Shown here: piece by piece, positions 36,854-46,352 of the stretch
How positions within the stretch are numbered: position 1 is the first letter of the stretch
Layout: every line of letters starts with the position of its first letter
Source: Sphingomonas spermidinifaciens
GTDB lineage: Bacteria > Pseudomonadota > Alphaproteobacteria > Sphingomonadales > Sphingomonadaceae
DNA: 64,000 nt
Direction: 5' to 3'
Assembly (NCBI RefSeq): GCF_002351485.1
Contig: NZ_NWMW01000003.1
Location: 1 to 64,000 of the forward strand
Notes under the pieces: model-generated
The model's input: only the letters and a program-made list of their open reading frames with translations
Databases searched by the model: none
What the model was told of the DNA's origin: nothing
Made by a program: the position numbers and the translations under genes

Positions 36854-38910
36854 CCCGACCGCAGCAGCGCGACGCCGGCATCACGCTCGAACAGATAGAG
36901 CGCCAGCCGCGCCGCCTCCCCCCGCGGCCCGCTGAGCCCCCCATCGCGATCGACGAGGAGCCGCGCGTCGGCATTGGCGACGGGCAGCAGCTCGCCCAGC
37001 ATCTCGGGGGCGGCCAGCCGGAACGCCGCTTCCCCCGACTGGCGCGTGCCGAGCAGTTCGCCCGCGCCGCGCAGTTCGAGATCGCGCTCGGCGATGACGA
37101 AGCCGTCATTGGTCTCGCGCATCAGCGCCAGTCGCGCCCGCGATGTTTCGGACAACCCGCCGCCGCGCAGCAGCAGGCAGATCGACTTGCCGCCACCCCG
37201 CCCCACCCGCCCGCGCAACTGGTGCAGCTGGGCGAGGCCGAAGCGGTCGGCATGCTCGATGACGATCAGCGTGGCGTTGGGCACGTCGACCCCGACCTCG
37301 ATCACCGTCGTCGCGACAAGCACGCCCGCGCGCGCCGAAGAGAAGCGCGCCATCTCCGCATCCTTCTCGGGCGGCTTGATGCGACCATGGACCAGCGCCA
37401 CCGCGTCCTCACCGAAGCGTTTGCGCAGCACTTCCGCGCGCATCTGGGCGGCGGCCATGTCGGACTTCTCGCTCTCCTCGACGAGCGGGCAGACCCAATA
37501 GGCCTGGCCCCCGCCGGCGAGGTGCCGGCCCAGCCCCTCGATCACCTCGGCCAGCCGGTCTTCCGAGACCACCCGCGTCTCGATCGGCTCGCGCCCCGGC
37601 GGCATCTCGTCGAGCCGGCTCACGTCCATCTCGCCATATTGGGCGAGCGTCAGCGTGCGCGGGATCGGCGTCGCGGTCATGACGAGGAGGTGCGGCGGCC
37701 GCTCGGCCTTGGCCTGGAGGAGCATCCGCTGCGCAACGCCGAAGCGGTGCTGTTCGTCCACGACGACGAGGCCGAGGTCACGGTACGTCACCGCCTCCTG
37801 AAAGATCGCGTGCGTGCCGATCAGGATGTCGATCTCCCCCGCCGCAAGCCCCATCAGCGTCGCCTCGCGCACCCGCCCCTTGTCGCGGCCGGTCAGGATC
37901 GCGACGCGGGCGATGCCCGACAGGGTGCGCGACAGGTTCTCGTAATGCTGCCGCGCGAGAATCTCGGTCGGCGCGAGCAATGCGCCCTGCGCCCCGCCCT
38001 CGACCGCGATCAGCAGCGCCATCGTCGCGACCAGCGTCTTGCCCGACCCGACATCGCCCTGCAGCAGCCGGAGCATTGGCCGCGCCTGCGCCATGTCGCC
38101 CTCGATCTCGGCCACCGTCCGCGACTGTGCGCCGGTGGGCGTGTAGGGCAGGTTCAGCCTCGCACGCAGCCGCCCGTCCCCGGCGAGCGCCCGCCCTCGC
38201 TTCGCCCGCGCCTCGCCGCGCACCAGCAGCAGCGCCAACTGGTTGGCGAACAGCTCGTCATAGGCGAGCCGCGCCCGCGCCGGCCCGTCGCTGGGGTCGG
38301 CATGGATGCGCGCCAGCGCCTCCCGCCAGCCGGGCCATTGCCGCTGTGCCAACACGCTCGGCTCGATCCATTCGGGCAGGTCAGGGGCGCGCTCGATCGC
38401 CTGCGCGGCGAACCCGGCAAGGCGCTTCGAGTTGATGCCCTCCGACTGCGGATAGATCGCCTCCCGCCCACCGACCGTCTCGGCTTCTTCGGGCGCAACC
38501 ACGATGTCGGGGTGAACAATCTGGAGCATCTCACCATAGGTTTCGAGCTTGCCCGACACGAAGCGCGGTTCGTTCAGCGGAAACAGCTTCTTCACCCAGC
38601 CTGAATGGCCGCCGAAATAGGTGAGCGCGACGGCATTGCCCGCGCCGTCGGTGGCGATCGCCCGGGTCGGCCCACGACCGCTGGACGTTCGATAGTCGAT
38701 CGCGGTCAGCACGATCGCGATCACCAGCCCAGCGTCGGCTGGATCAAGCCGGTCGCGCCGCACCCGATCGACATAGCCGGTGGGCAGGTGGAACGCCATG
38801 TCGACGACGCGCGCGATCTTCAGCCGTTCGAGCGGCTTGGCGAGCGCCGGTCCCACGCCCTTGAGCGCGGTGATCTCTGCAAACAGCGGATTGAGCAATT
38901 GGGGTCGCAT
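36850..38910 (-). CDS. recG: ATP-dependent DNA helicase RecG
   Basis: Superfamily 2 helicase that remodels stalled forks and branched DNA. I start at ATG 38910 (MRPQLLNPLFAEI), giving 686 residues. After the wedge domain come Walker A GDVGSGKT, the DEQH box VVDEQHRFGVAQRM, TATPIPRT and the C-terminal motif QLHQLRGRVGRGG. It is divergent from sdhE and shares its 3' end with the glycosyltransferase. Confidence 0.96.
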   Translation of the reverse strand: MRPQLLNPLFAEITALKGVGPALAKPLERLKIARVVDMAFHLPTGYVDRVRRDRLDPADAGLVIAIVLTAIDYRTSSGRGPTRAIATDGAGNAVALTYFGGHSGWVKKLFPLNEPRFVSGKLETYGEMLQIVHPDIVVAPEEAETVGGREAIYPQSEGINSKRLAGFAAQAIERAPDLPEWIEPSVLAQRQWPGWREALARIHADPSDGPARARLAYDELFANQLALLLVRGEARAKRGRALAGDGRLRARLNLPYTPTGAQSRTVAEIEGDMAQARPMLRLLQGDVGSGKTLVATMALLIAVEGGAQGALLAPTEILARQHYENLSRTLSGIARVAILTGRDKGRVREATLMGLAAGEIDILIGTHAIFQEAVTYRDLGLVVVDEQHRFGVAQRMLLQAKAERPPHLLVMTATPIPRTLTLAQYGEMDVSRLDEMPPGREPIETRVVSEDRLAEVIEGLGRHLAGGGQAYWVCPLVEESEKSDMAAAQMRAEVLRKRFGEDAVALVHGRIKPPEKDAEMARFSSARAGVLVATTVIEVGVDVPNATLIVIEHADRFGLAQLHQLRGRVGRGGGKSICLLLRGGGLSETSRARLALMRETNDGFVIAERDLELRGAGELLGTRQSGEAAFRLAAPEMLGELLPVANADARLLVDRDGGLSGPRGEAARLALYLFERDAGVALLRSG

Positions 38911-38984
38911 GCCTATTTCGCCCCATACACCAGCCGACGGCCGCCGCCAGCGCCCGCCGGCCATTCGGCATTGGAGGATCGCCC

Positions 38985-39251
38985 ATGGATCGCGAACATC
39001 GCCTCAAGCGCCTGCGCTTTCGTGCCTGGCACCGCGGGACCAAGGAAGCGGACCTGCTGATCGGCGGCTTTTTCGACCGGCATCATGGCGGCTGGGGCGA
39101 TGCGGAGATCGACCTGTTCGAGCGGCTGGTGGAGGAACAGGATGTCGACATCATGGGCTGGGCGACGGGCTCGCAGCCGGTGCCGCCCGAATATCGTGGG
39201 CCGATGATGCAGGCGCTGGAGGCGCTGAACTACGTGCCGATCGCGGAATAG
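38985..39251 (+). CDS. sdhE: FAD assembly factor SdhE (succinate dehydrogenase assembly factor 2)
   Basis: An 88-residue protein that attaches FAD covalently to the succinate dehydrogenase flavoprotein. The conserved KRLRFRAWHRGTKEADLL segment has the RGxxE motif (R17-G18-T19-K20-E21). It is a short monocistronic-looking gene divergent from recG, followed by a repeat and mfd. Confidence 0.93.
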   Translation: MDREHRLKRLRFRAWHRGTKEADLLIGGFFDRHHGGWGDAEIDLFERLVEEQDVDIMGWATGSQPVPPEYRGPMMQALEALNYVPIAE

Positions 39252-39282
39252 GCAGCGAGTGACCTCAAAAATCCGTTCGCGC

Positions 39283-39350
39283 TGAGCCTGTCGAAGCGTT
39301 GTCCTGCCTTCCGGCCATTGCCAAGAAGGACAGTGCTTCGACAAGCCCAA
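39283..39350. repeat. Inverted repeat between sdhE and mfd
   Basis: GCCTGTCGAAGC (near 39290) with GTTGTCCT, and AGGACAGTGCTTCGACAAGC (near 39330), form reverse-complement arms about 30 bases apart. The GTCGAAGC core matches the element near 20840, marking a dispersed family typical of sphingomonads. Confidence 0.7.
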
Positions 39351-39387
39351 TACGCACGGCTCTTAACGTGACCAATCAAGGCGTTTG

Positions 39388-42300
39388 ATGCCCGACCTCT
39401 CGAAGATCCTCACCGCAAAGCATCCCCTCACGCTCGCGGGCGTGCCGAGCGGCTTCCTTCCCTCGCTGCTCGCCGACCTCACCCGTGCGGCGTCCGGCGG
39501 CGCGGTGTTCGTCGCGACCGACGACAATGAAATGCGCGCGATCGCCGCGACCGCGCCCTATTTCGCGCCCGAGATCGAGGTCGTGCAGTTCCCCGCCTGG
39601 GACTGCCTCCCCTACGACCGCGCCAGCCCGTCGCTCCGCGTCATGTCGGAGCGGCTGGCGGCGCTCCACACGCTTCAGCAGAAGCCGACGCGCCCGCGCC
39701 TGTTCCTGACGACGGTCAACGCCGCGACGCAGCGCGTCCTGACCCGCTTCCGCGTCCGCCAGCTCGTCGCCCGCCTCGCGCCCGGCGAGCGCATCTCGCT
39801 CGACAAGCTGACCGCCTTGCTCGCCGGCAACGGCTATGTCCGCACCGATACCGTGCATGACGCGGGCGAGTTCGCGATCCGGGGCGGGTTGGTCGACCTG
39901 TTTCCCTCGGGCGCCGAACAGGCGCTGCGCCTCGACTTCTTCGGCGACGAGATCGAGAGCGTGCGCACCTTCGACCCCGCCGATCAGCGAACGACCGGCC
40001 GGATCGACGGCTTCACCCTTCTTCCAGCGTCCGAAGCGTTGCTCGACGAGGACACGATCAAGCGCTTCCGCACCCGATACCGCGAGCGGTTCGGCGCGAC
40101 CGCGACGGGCGATCCGCTCTATCAGGCGATCAGCGACGGCCGCCGCCTCGCCGGCATGGAGCATTGGCTGCCGCTGTTCGAAGAGCGGCTGGAGACGCTG
40201 TTCGACCATCTGCCCGCCGATGCCGTCATCGTCCGCGACGCCAATGCCGTGTCGGCGGCGGACTCGCGGTTCGAGGGGATCGCCGACTATCAGGCCAACC
40301 GCGTCCGCGCCCAGTCGAGCGATCCGGGCAGCTATCGCCCGCTCGGCCAGGACCAGCTCTACCTCCTCGCCGAGGAATGGGCGAAGCGCGTGGAGGAGGC
40401 CCCCGCGCACCTCGTCACCACCTTCCACGAGCCCGAAAGCGCCCGTGTCCTCGACTTCGGCGTCGACGGCCCGCGCGACTTCACGCCCGAGCGGACCGCG
40501 CAGGCCAACGTCTATGAGGCGGTGGCCGAGCATGTCGAGAAACTGCGGAAAGAAGGCCGCAAGCCGATCCTCGCCAGCTATTCGGGCGGTGCGCGCGAGA
40601 GGCTGATGGGCCTGCTCGTCGATCACGGGCTGAAGGGCGCAGTGCTGGCCGACACGTGGCAGGAGGCACTGGGCAAGGCCGACACCTCGAAAAGCTTCGG
40701 CGTCAGCCTGATCGTCCTGCCCCTCGACCACGGTTTCACTGCCCCGGGCGTCGCGGTGCTGACCGAGCAGGACATGCTCGGCGACCGGCTGATCCGGCGA
40801 AAGAAGCGCAAGAAGTCGACCGACGCCTTCCTCGCCGAACTCGCCACGCTGTCGCCCGGCGACCTCGTCGTCCATGTCGATCATGGCATCGGCCGGTACG
40901 AGGGGCTGACGCAGATCCCGGTGCAAAAGGCACCGCACGACTGCGTCGCACTGACCTATGCCGGCGGCGATAAGCTCTACGTTCCGGTCGAGAACCTCGA
41001 GGTGCTGAGCCGCTACGGATCGAGCGAAGAGGGCGCGAGCCTTGACCGGCTCGGCGGCGAGGGCTGGCAGCGGCGCAAGGCGGCGATGAAGGAGCGCATC
41101 CGCGAGATCGCGGGCGAGCTCATCAAGACCGCCGCCAAGCGCGCGCTCCGCCCCGGCCAGGTCGCCGAGCCCGATGCCGGCGGCTACCCCGCCTTCCTCG
41201 ATCGTTTCCCATATGAGGAGACCGAGGATCAGGATCGCGCCATCGACGATGTGCTCGGCGATCTGGGATCGGGCAAGCCGATGGATCGTCTGGTCGTCGG
41301 CGACGTCGGCTTCGGCAAGACCGAGGTGGCGCTGCGCGCCGCCTTCGTCGCGGCGATGGCCGGGATGCAGGTCGCGGTCATCTGTCCGACCACGCTGCTC
41401 GCGCGCCAGCACTACACCAATTTCTCCGCGCGGTTCGAAGGGTTCCCGATCAACATCGGCCGCATCAGCCGCCTGGTCCCCGCGCCCGAGATCAAGAAGG
41501 TGAAGGAGGGGCTCGCCGCCGGTACGATCGACGTCGTCATCGGCACGCATGCGCTGCTCGCCAAGGGTCTCGACTTCAAGCGCCTCGGCCTCGTCATCGT
41601 GGACGAGGAGCAGCGCTTCGGCGTCACTCACAAGGAACGGCTGAAGGCGCTGAAGGCCGACGTGCATGTCCTTACCCTCACCGCCACGCCGATCCCGCGC
41701 ACGCTCCAGATGGCGATGTCCGGCCTGCGCGACTTGTCGGTGATCCAGACGCCGCCGGTCGATCGCCTTGCGGTGCGCACCTATGTCATGCCGTGGGACC
41801 CCGTCGTCCTGCGCGAGGCACTGCTGCGCGAGCATTATCGAGGCGGGCAGAGCTATTTCGTCACCCCGCGCATCGCCGACCTGCCCGAGATCGAGGAGTT
41901 CCTCCGCAACGAAGTGCCCGAGGTCCGCTACGTCGTCGCTCACGGCCAGATGGCGGCGAGCGAGGTCGAGGAGCGCATGTCCGCCTTCTACGACAAGAAG
42001 TTCGAGGTGCTGATCTCGACCACCATCGTCGAAAGCGGCCTCGACATCCCGAGCGCCAACACGATGATCGTAAACCGCGCCGACAAGTTCGGCTTGGCGC
42101 AACTCTACCAGCTGCGCGGCCGTGTCGGGCGAGCGAAGACACGCGCCTATGCCTATCTCACGACGCCGCCCGAACGGCTGATGACCGAGGCGGCGGACAA
42201 AAGACTGAAGGTACTCTCCGACCTCGATTCGCTGGGCGCCGGGTTCCAGCTCGCCAGCCACGACCTCGACATTCGCGGCGCGGGCAATCTGCTTGGCGAC

Positions 42301-42867
42301 GAGCAGTCGGGGCACATCAAGGAAGTCGGCTACGAACTCTACCAGGCGATGCTGGAGGAGGCGATTCTGGAGGCCAAGTCGGGCCGCACCGCCGACGACG
42401 GCGACCTCAAGCCCACCGACTTCTCGCCGCAGATCACCGTCGACGCGCCGATCATGCTGCCGGAGGACTTCATCCCCGACCTAGACCTGCGCATGGGCCT
42501 CTACCGACGCCTCAACGACGTCGAGGACCGCCGCGGGATCGAGGCGTTCGCCGCCGAGCTCATCGATCGCTTCGGCAAGCTGCCCGAGGCGACCGAGAAC
42601 CTCCTCATATTGATGGAGGCGAAGCTCAACGCGAAGAAGGCGTGCATCGCCAAGCTCGACGTGGGGCCGAAGGGCGCGCTCATCAGCTTCGCCAAGGATT
42701 ACTTTCCCAACGTCGACGGGCTGATGGCCTATGTCGGGCGCCTCGAGGGAACGGCGAAGCTGCGCCCGGACATGAGGCTGGTGGTCAATCGCCCGTTCGC
42801 GACGCCCAAGGCGCGCCTGAACGCGGCGCTCCAGATCAGTCGTGGATTGGCGAAGGCGGCGGGCTGA
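39388..42867 (+). CDS. mfd: Transcription-repair coupling factor
   Basis: Displaces RNA polymerase stalled at DNA damage and recruits UvrA. Starting at ATG 39388 it has 1159 residues. The UvrB-like N-terminal region (FPAWDCLPYDRASPS) is followed by the RNA-polymerase interaction domain, then the translocase with Walker A GDVGFGKT, DEEQRFGVTHKE and TATPIPRTLQMA. The C-terminal TRCF domain follows. It ends at a strong hairpin shared with ahcY. Confidence 0.96.
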   Translation: MPDLSKILTAKHPLTLAGVPSGFLPSLLADLTRAASGGAVFVATDDNEMRAIAATAPYFAPEIEVVQFPAWDCLPYDRASPSLRVMSERLAALHTLQQKPTRPRLFLTTVNAATQRVLTRFRVRQLVARLAPGERISLDKLTALLAGNGYVRTDTVHDAGEFAIRGGLVDLFPSGAEQALRLDFFGDEIESVRTFDPADQRTTGRIDGFTLLPASEALLDEDTIKRFRTRYRERFGATATGDPLYQAISDGRRLAGMEHWLPLFEERLETLFDHLPADAVIVRDANAVSAADSRFEGIADYQANRVRAQSSDPGSYRPLGQDQLYLLAEEWAKRVEEAPAHLVTTFHEPESARVLDFGVDGPRDFTPERTAQANVYEAVAEHVEKLRKEGRKPILASYSGGARERLMGLLVDHGLKGAVLADTWQEALGKADTSKSFGVSLIVLPLDHGFTAPGVAVLTEQDMLGDRLIRRKKRKKSTDAFLAELATLSPGDLVVHVDHGIGRYEGLTQIPVQKAPHDCVALTYAGGDKLYVPVENLEVLSRYGSSEEGASLDRLGGEGWQRRKAAMKERIREIAGELIKTAAKRALRPGQVAEPDAGGYPAFLDRFPYEETEDQDRAIDDVLGDLGSGKPMDRLVVGDVGFGKTEVALRAAFVAAMAGMQVAVICPTTLLARQHYTNFSARFEGFPINIGRISRLVPAPEIKKVKEGLAAGTIDVVIGTHALLAKGLDFKRLGLVIVDEEQRFGVTHKERLKALKADVHVLTLTATPIPRTLQMAMSGLRDLSVIQTPPVDRLAVRTYVMPWDPVVLREALLREHYRGGQSYFVTPRIADLPEIEEFLRNEVPEVRYVVAHGQMAASEVEERMSAFYDKKFEVLISTTIVESGLDIPSANTMIVNRADKFGLAQLYQLRGRVGRAKTRAYAYLTTPPERLMTEAADKRLKVLSDLDSLGAGFQLASHDLDIRGAGNLLGDEQSGHIKEVGYELYQAMLEEAILEAKSGRTADDGDLKPTDFSPQITVDAPIMLPEDFIPDLDLRMGLYRRLNDVEDRRGIEAFAAELIDRFGKLPEATENLLILMEAKLNAKKACIAKLDVGPKGALISFAKDYFPNVDGLMAYVGRLEGTAKLRPDMRLVVNRPFATPKARLNAALQISRGLAKAAG

Positions 42868-42889
42868 CCGTCCCGCCAAGCTGACAAAC

Positions 42890-42924
42890 AAAACGGGCGC
42901 GGCCTCCGATCGGAAGCCGCGCCC
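42890..42924 (-). terminator. Rho-independent terminator for ahcY
   Basis: GGGCGCGGC and GCCGCGCCC pair across TCCGATCGGA (42895-42924). On the minus strand the hairpin is followed by GTTTTGTTTG, placing it 42 bases beyond the ahcY stop. On the plus strand it may also end mfd. Confidence 0.85.
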
Positions 42925-42965
42925 ATCTTGCTTGAACCGGAGCGGGTCACCCCGCTCCGACCAAA

Positions 42966-44393
<1,428 letters not shown>

Positions 44394-44454
44394 TCTCCTG
44401 AATCGCGATAGCGTGGCCGTCCCCTAGCGAACTCCCAGGCGGAACGCAAACTCG

Positions 44455-44474
44455 ATATAAAGATATCTTTATAT
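44455..44474. promoter_or_regulatory. 20-base palindromic operator upstream of ahcY
   Basis: ATATAAAGATATCTTTATAT is a perfect palindrome 62-82 bases upstream of the ahcY start. Its AT-rich form matches operators reported for ArsR-family SahR/SamR regulators of the SAM-methionine cycle in proteobacteria. The exact consensus should be checked. It overlaps the stop of the desaturase-like remnant. Confidence 0.7.
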
Positions 44475-44684
44475 GTGGCTGGCCACCGACTTCGAGTCGA
44501 CCTTGTCGGTATTGCGAAAGCGGAAGGGCAGCGACAGCCAGTCGCCGACGGTGCGCGGCTGGTCGAGCTCGGCGATGCCGGTGTCGGGCCATTCACCCTC
44601 GCGCGGCATCCAGGCGGTGCCGAACAGCCGGTCCCACAACGGCGTGAACGCTCCCTGCGCTATCAAGGGGCCGTTTCCGCGCGG
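44469..44684 (-). pseudogene. C-terminal remnant resembling a sterol desaturase/fatty-acid hydroxylase
   Basis: A short frame with no proper start (preceded in frame by a TAA) reads GAFTPLWDRLFGTAWMP, then EWPDTGIAELDQPRTVGDW, resembling the C-terminal tail of fatty-acid-hydroxylase superfamily proteins after the last His box. None of the metal-binding His motifs remain. It directly follows yqgE on the same strand and runs into the ahcY operator. Likely the 3' scar of a deleted gene; family assignment is moderate. Confidence 0.5.
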
Positions 44685-44700
44685 TTAATGTGCCGCCGCC

Positions 44701-45273
44701 TCAGGCACTTCCCGCCGAGGGCGTTAGCATCCGCGGGTCGATGCCCGCGGCCGAGAAGGCGCGGTGCCAGCGATCGTCGGCATCCGTGTCGTACAGAAGC
44801 GCCTCGTCCCCCTCGACGTTGAACCAGCCGTGGCGCGTCATCTCGCCGTCGAGCTGCCCCTCGCCCCAGCCGGCATAGCCGAGCGCGACGATCCAGCGCG
44901 CCGGCCCCCGGTCCTCGGCAATCGCGCGCAGCACGTCGACGGTACCCGACAAGGCCCAGCGGCCCGCGACATCGACAGTGTCCTGTCCGCTCCAGTCGGT
45001 TGAATGAACCACAAAGCCGCGGCGCGGCTCGACCGGGCCGCCAAAATGCACGGGCGCGGCGGGGACGCCGTCGGTCGCGATCTCGAACTGGGCAAGCACG
45101 TCGTGGAGCGTCAGCCCGTCGACCACCGCGCCGATGCCGATGCCGAGCGCTCCGGCCGCGTCGTGCGCGCACATCGCGATCACCGCCCGCTCGAAGCGCG
45201 GATCGCCGATGCCAGGCATCGCGAGCAGGAACTGACCGGTCAGGAACGGGCTGGGAGTGGGAGACACATTCAT
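44701..45273 (-). CDS. YqgE/AlgH family protein
   Basis: A 190-residue cytoplasmic protein of the UPF0301 (DUF179) family, whose function is not established. Family signatures visible are LTGQFLLAMPGIGDPRFERAV near the start, the VHFGGPVEPRRGFVVHS core and the YAGWGEGQLDGEM motif. It is divergent from the peroxiredoxin gene, with 96 bases between. Confidence 0.93.
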   Translation of the reverse strand: MNVSPTPSPFLTGQFLLAMPGIGDPRFERAVIAMCAHDAAGALGIGIGAVVDGLTLHDVLAQFEIATDGVPAAPVHFGGPVEPRRGFVVHSTDWSGQDTVDVAGRWALSGTVDVLRAIAEDRGPARWIVALGYAGWGEGQLDGEMTRHGWFNVEGDEALLYDTDADDRWHRAFSAAGIDPRMLTPSAGSA

Positions 45274-45369
45274 GACGCCAAAACCCTAAGGCGGCCGGTT
45301 ATGATCCGCCAATGCTTGAAAAAGGCCCGGAACGAACCAAGCTGGCGTGCGACCGAAGAGGAGCAAGGC

Positions 45370-45849
45370 ATGACGATCAAGGCAGGCGACCGCATTCCCG
45401 ATACGACCTTCATCAAGGCGGGGGACGCCGGTCCCGAGCCGGTCGCCGCCGCCGACTTCTTCAAGGGTCGCCGCGTCGCGCTGTTCGCGGTGCCGGGCGC
45501 CTTTACCCCCACCTGTTCGGCCCGCCACCTGCCGGGCTTCGTCGAGCGCGCCGAGGAGCTCAAGGCCAAGGGCATCGACGAGATCGCCTGCACCTCGGTC
45601 AACGACGCCTTCGTGCTCGGCGCCTGGCGCCGGGCAAATGATGCGGAGGCGGTGACGATGCTCGCCGACGGCAATGGCGAGTTCGCGCGGGCGGCGGGGC
45701 TCGAGATGGACGGCAGCGCCTATGGCATGGGCACGCGCAGCCAGCGCTATGCGATGATCGTCGATGACGGCGTGGTCGAGCAGATCCATGTCGATCAGCC
45801 GGGCGAGTTCAGCGTCAGCTCCGCCGATCACCTCCTCGAACGGCTTTGA
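45370..45849 (+). CDS. Peroxiredoxin (Prx5/AhpE-like)
   Basis: A 159-residue thiol peroxidase reducing H2O2 and organic peroxides. From ATG 45370 (MTIKAGDRIPDTTF), the peroxidatic Cys is C49 in PGAFTPTCSARHLPGF, with a second Cys in EIACTSVNDAF near residue 74. The form matches the glutaredoxin/glutathione-dependent Prx5 group. It is followed by the stress-type protein gene. Confidence 0.93.
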   Translation: MTIKAGDRIPDTTFIKAGDAGPEPVAAADFFKGRRVALFAVPGAFTPTCSARHLPGFVERAEELKAKGIDEIACTSVNDAFVLGAWRRANDAEAVTMLADGNGEFARAAGLEMDGSAYGMGTRSQRYAMIVDDGVVEQIHVDQPGEFSVSSADHLLERL

Positions 45850-45852
45850 CGC

Positions 45853-45877
45853 GGAACCCTGCTGCTCCGAAAATGTT
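45853..45877 (+). promoter_or_regulatory. Possible EcfG-type general stress promoter
   Basis: GGAAC at 45853-45857 and TGTT at 45874-45877 are 16 bases apart, close to the alphaproteobacterial EcfG consensus (GGAAC, 16-17 bases, CGTT) apart from one -10 base. It lies about 25 bases before the start of the 119-residue gene. Confidence 0.45.
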
Positions 45878-45901
45878 GCTCCTGCGAAAGGAGATATCGC
45901 G

Positions 45902-46261
45902 ATGACCACCGAAGCCGCGACCACCACCGCAGAGGACGCCGCCGAGGCGACCAAGAACAAGGCCGCTAAGGCGACAGCCGCCGTCAAGCAAGCGGCGAGC
46001 GATGCCGCCGACAAAAGCCGCACCGTCGCCAAGAAGGCGGCCAAGCGCATCGACGAGGCGACCGAGACGACGGTCGATTCGGCCAAGCGCCACCCGGTCG
46101 CCGCCGCCGCGATCGCGGTCGGCACCGCTGCCGCCGTTGCCGGCGCGGCGTTCGGCGTCAGCAAGCTGGTCGAAAAGCGCAAGGACACCAAGCCTGCGGC
46201 CAAGCGCAAGCCCGCGGCGAAGAAGCCGGCCGCCAAGCCGAACGGCGCGGCCACCGACTGA
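45902..46261 (+). CDS. Ala/Lys-rich membrane-anchored stress-type protein (DUF883/ElaB-like)
   Basis: A 119-residue protein from ATG 45902 behind AAAGGAG. The N-terminal two-thirds is a charged, probably coiled helix (AAEATKNKAAKATAAVKQAA). Then HPVAAAAIAVGTAAAVAGAAFG gives one membrane segment, as in the ElaB/YqjD/DUF883 ribosome-associated proteins. The C-terminus (KPAAKRKPAAKKPAAKP) is histone H1-like and could bind nucleic acid. An EcfG-like promoter precedes it. The family assignment is by layout, not by strong motifs. Confidence 0.7.
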   Translation: MTTEAATTTAEDAAEATKNKAAKATAAVKQAASDAADKSRTVAKKAAKRIDEATETTVDSAKRHPVAAAAIAVGTAAAVAGAAFGVSKLVEKRKDTKPAAKRKPAAKKPAAKPNGAATD

Positions 46262-46265
46262 CGAT

Positions 46266-46302
46266 CGATCGCGGCGGCGCTTGGCCCGCGCCGCCGCGAG
46301 AT
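46266..46302. terminator. GC hairpin between the stress protein and amn
   Basis: GCGGCGGCGC (46271-46280) pairs with GCGCCGCCGC (46288-46297), within outer CGATC/GATCG bases. No T-tract follows, so it may be a stability or pause hairpin rather than a true terminator. Confidence 0.4.
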
Positions 46303-46352
46303 CGTCACGGACACGTCTTGCCAGCGTCATCGCGGCGAATTAGCCGTCAAAG

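Noticed and set aside
39376-42315. 979-codon minus-strand frame opposite mfd
   Set aside because: Shadow of a clear Mfd gene; low-complexity Asp/Arg/Val-rich sequence.
44394-44454. SAM- or SAH-type riboswitch in the ahcY leader
   Set aside because: The leader is short and I see no conserved riboswitch core; the palindromic operator is a better explanation.
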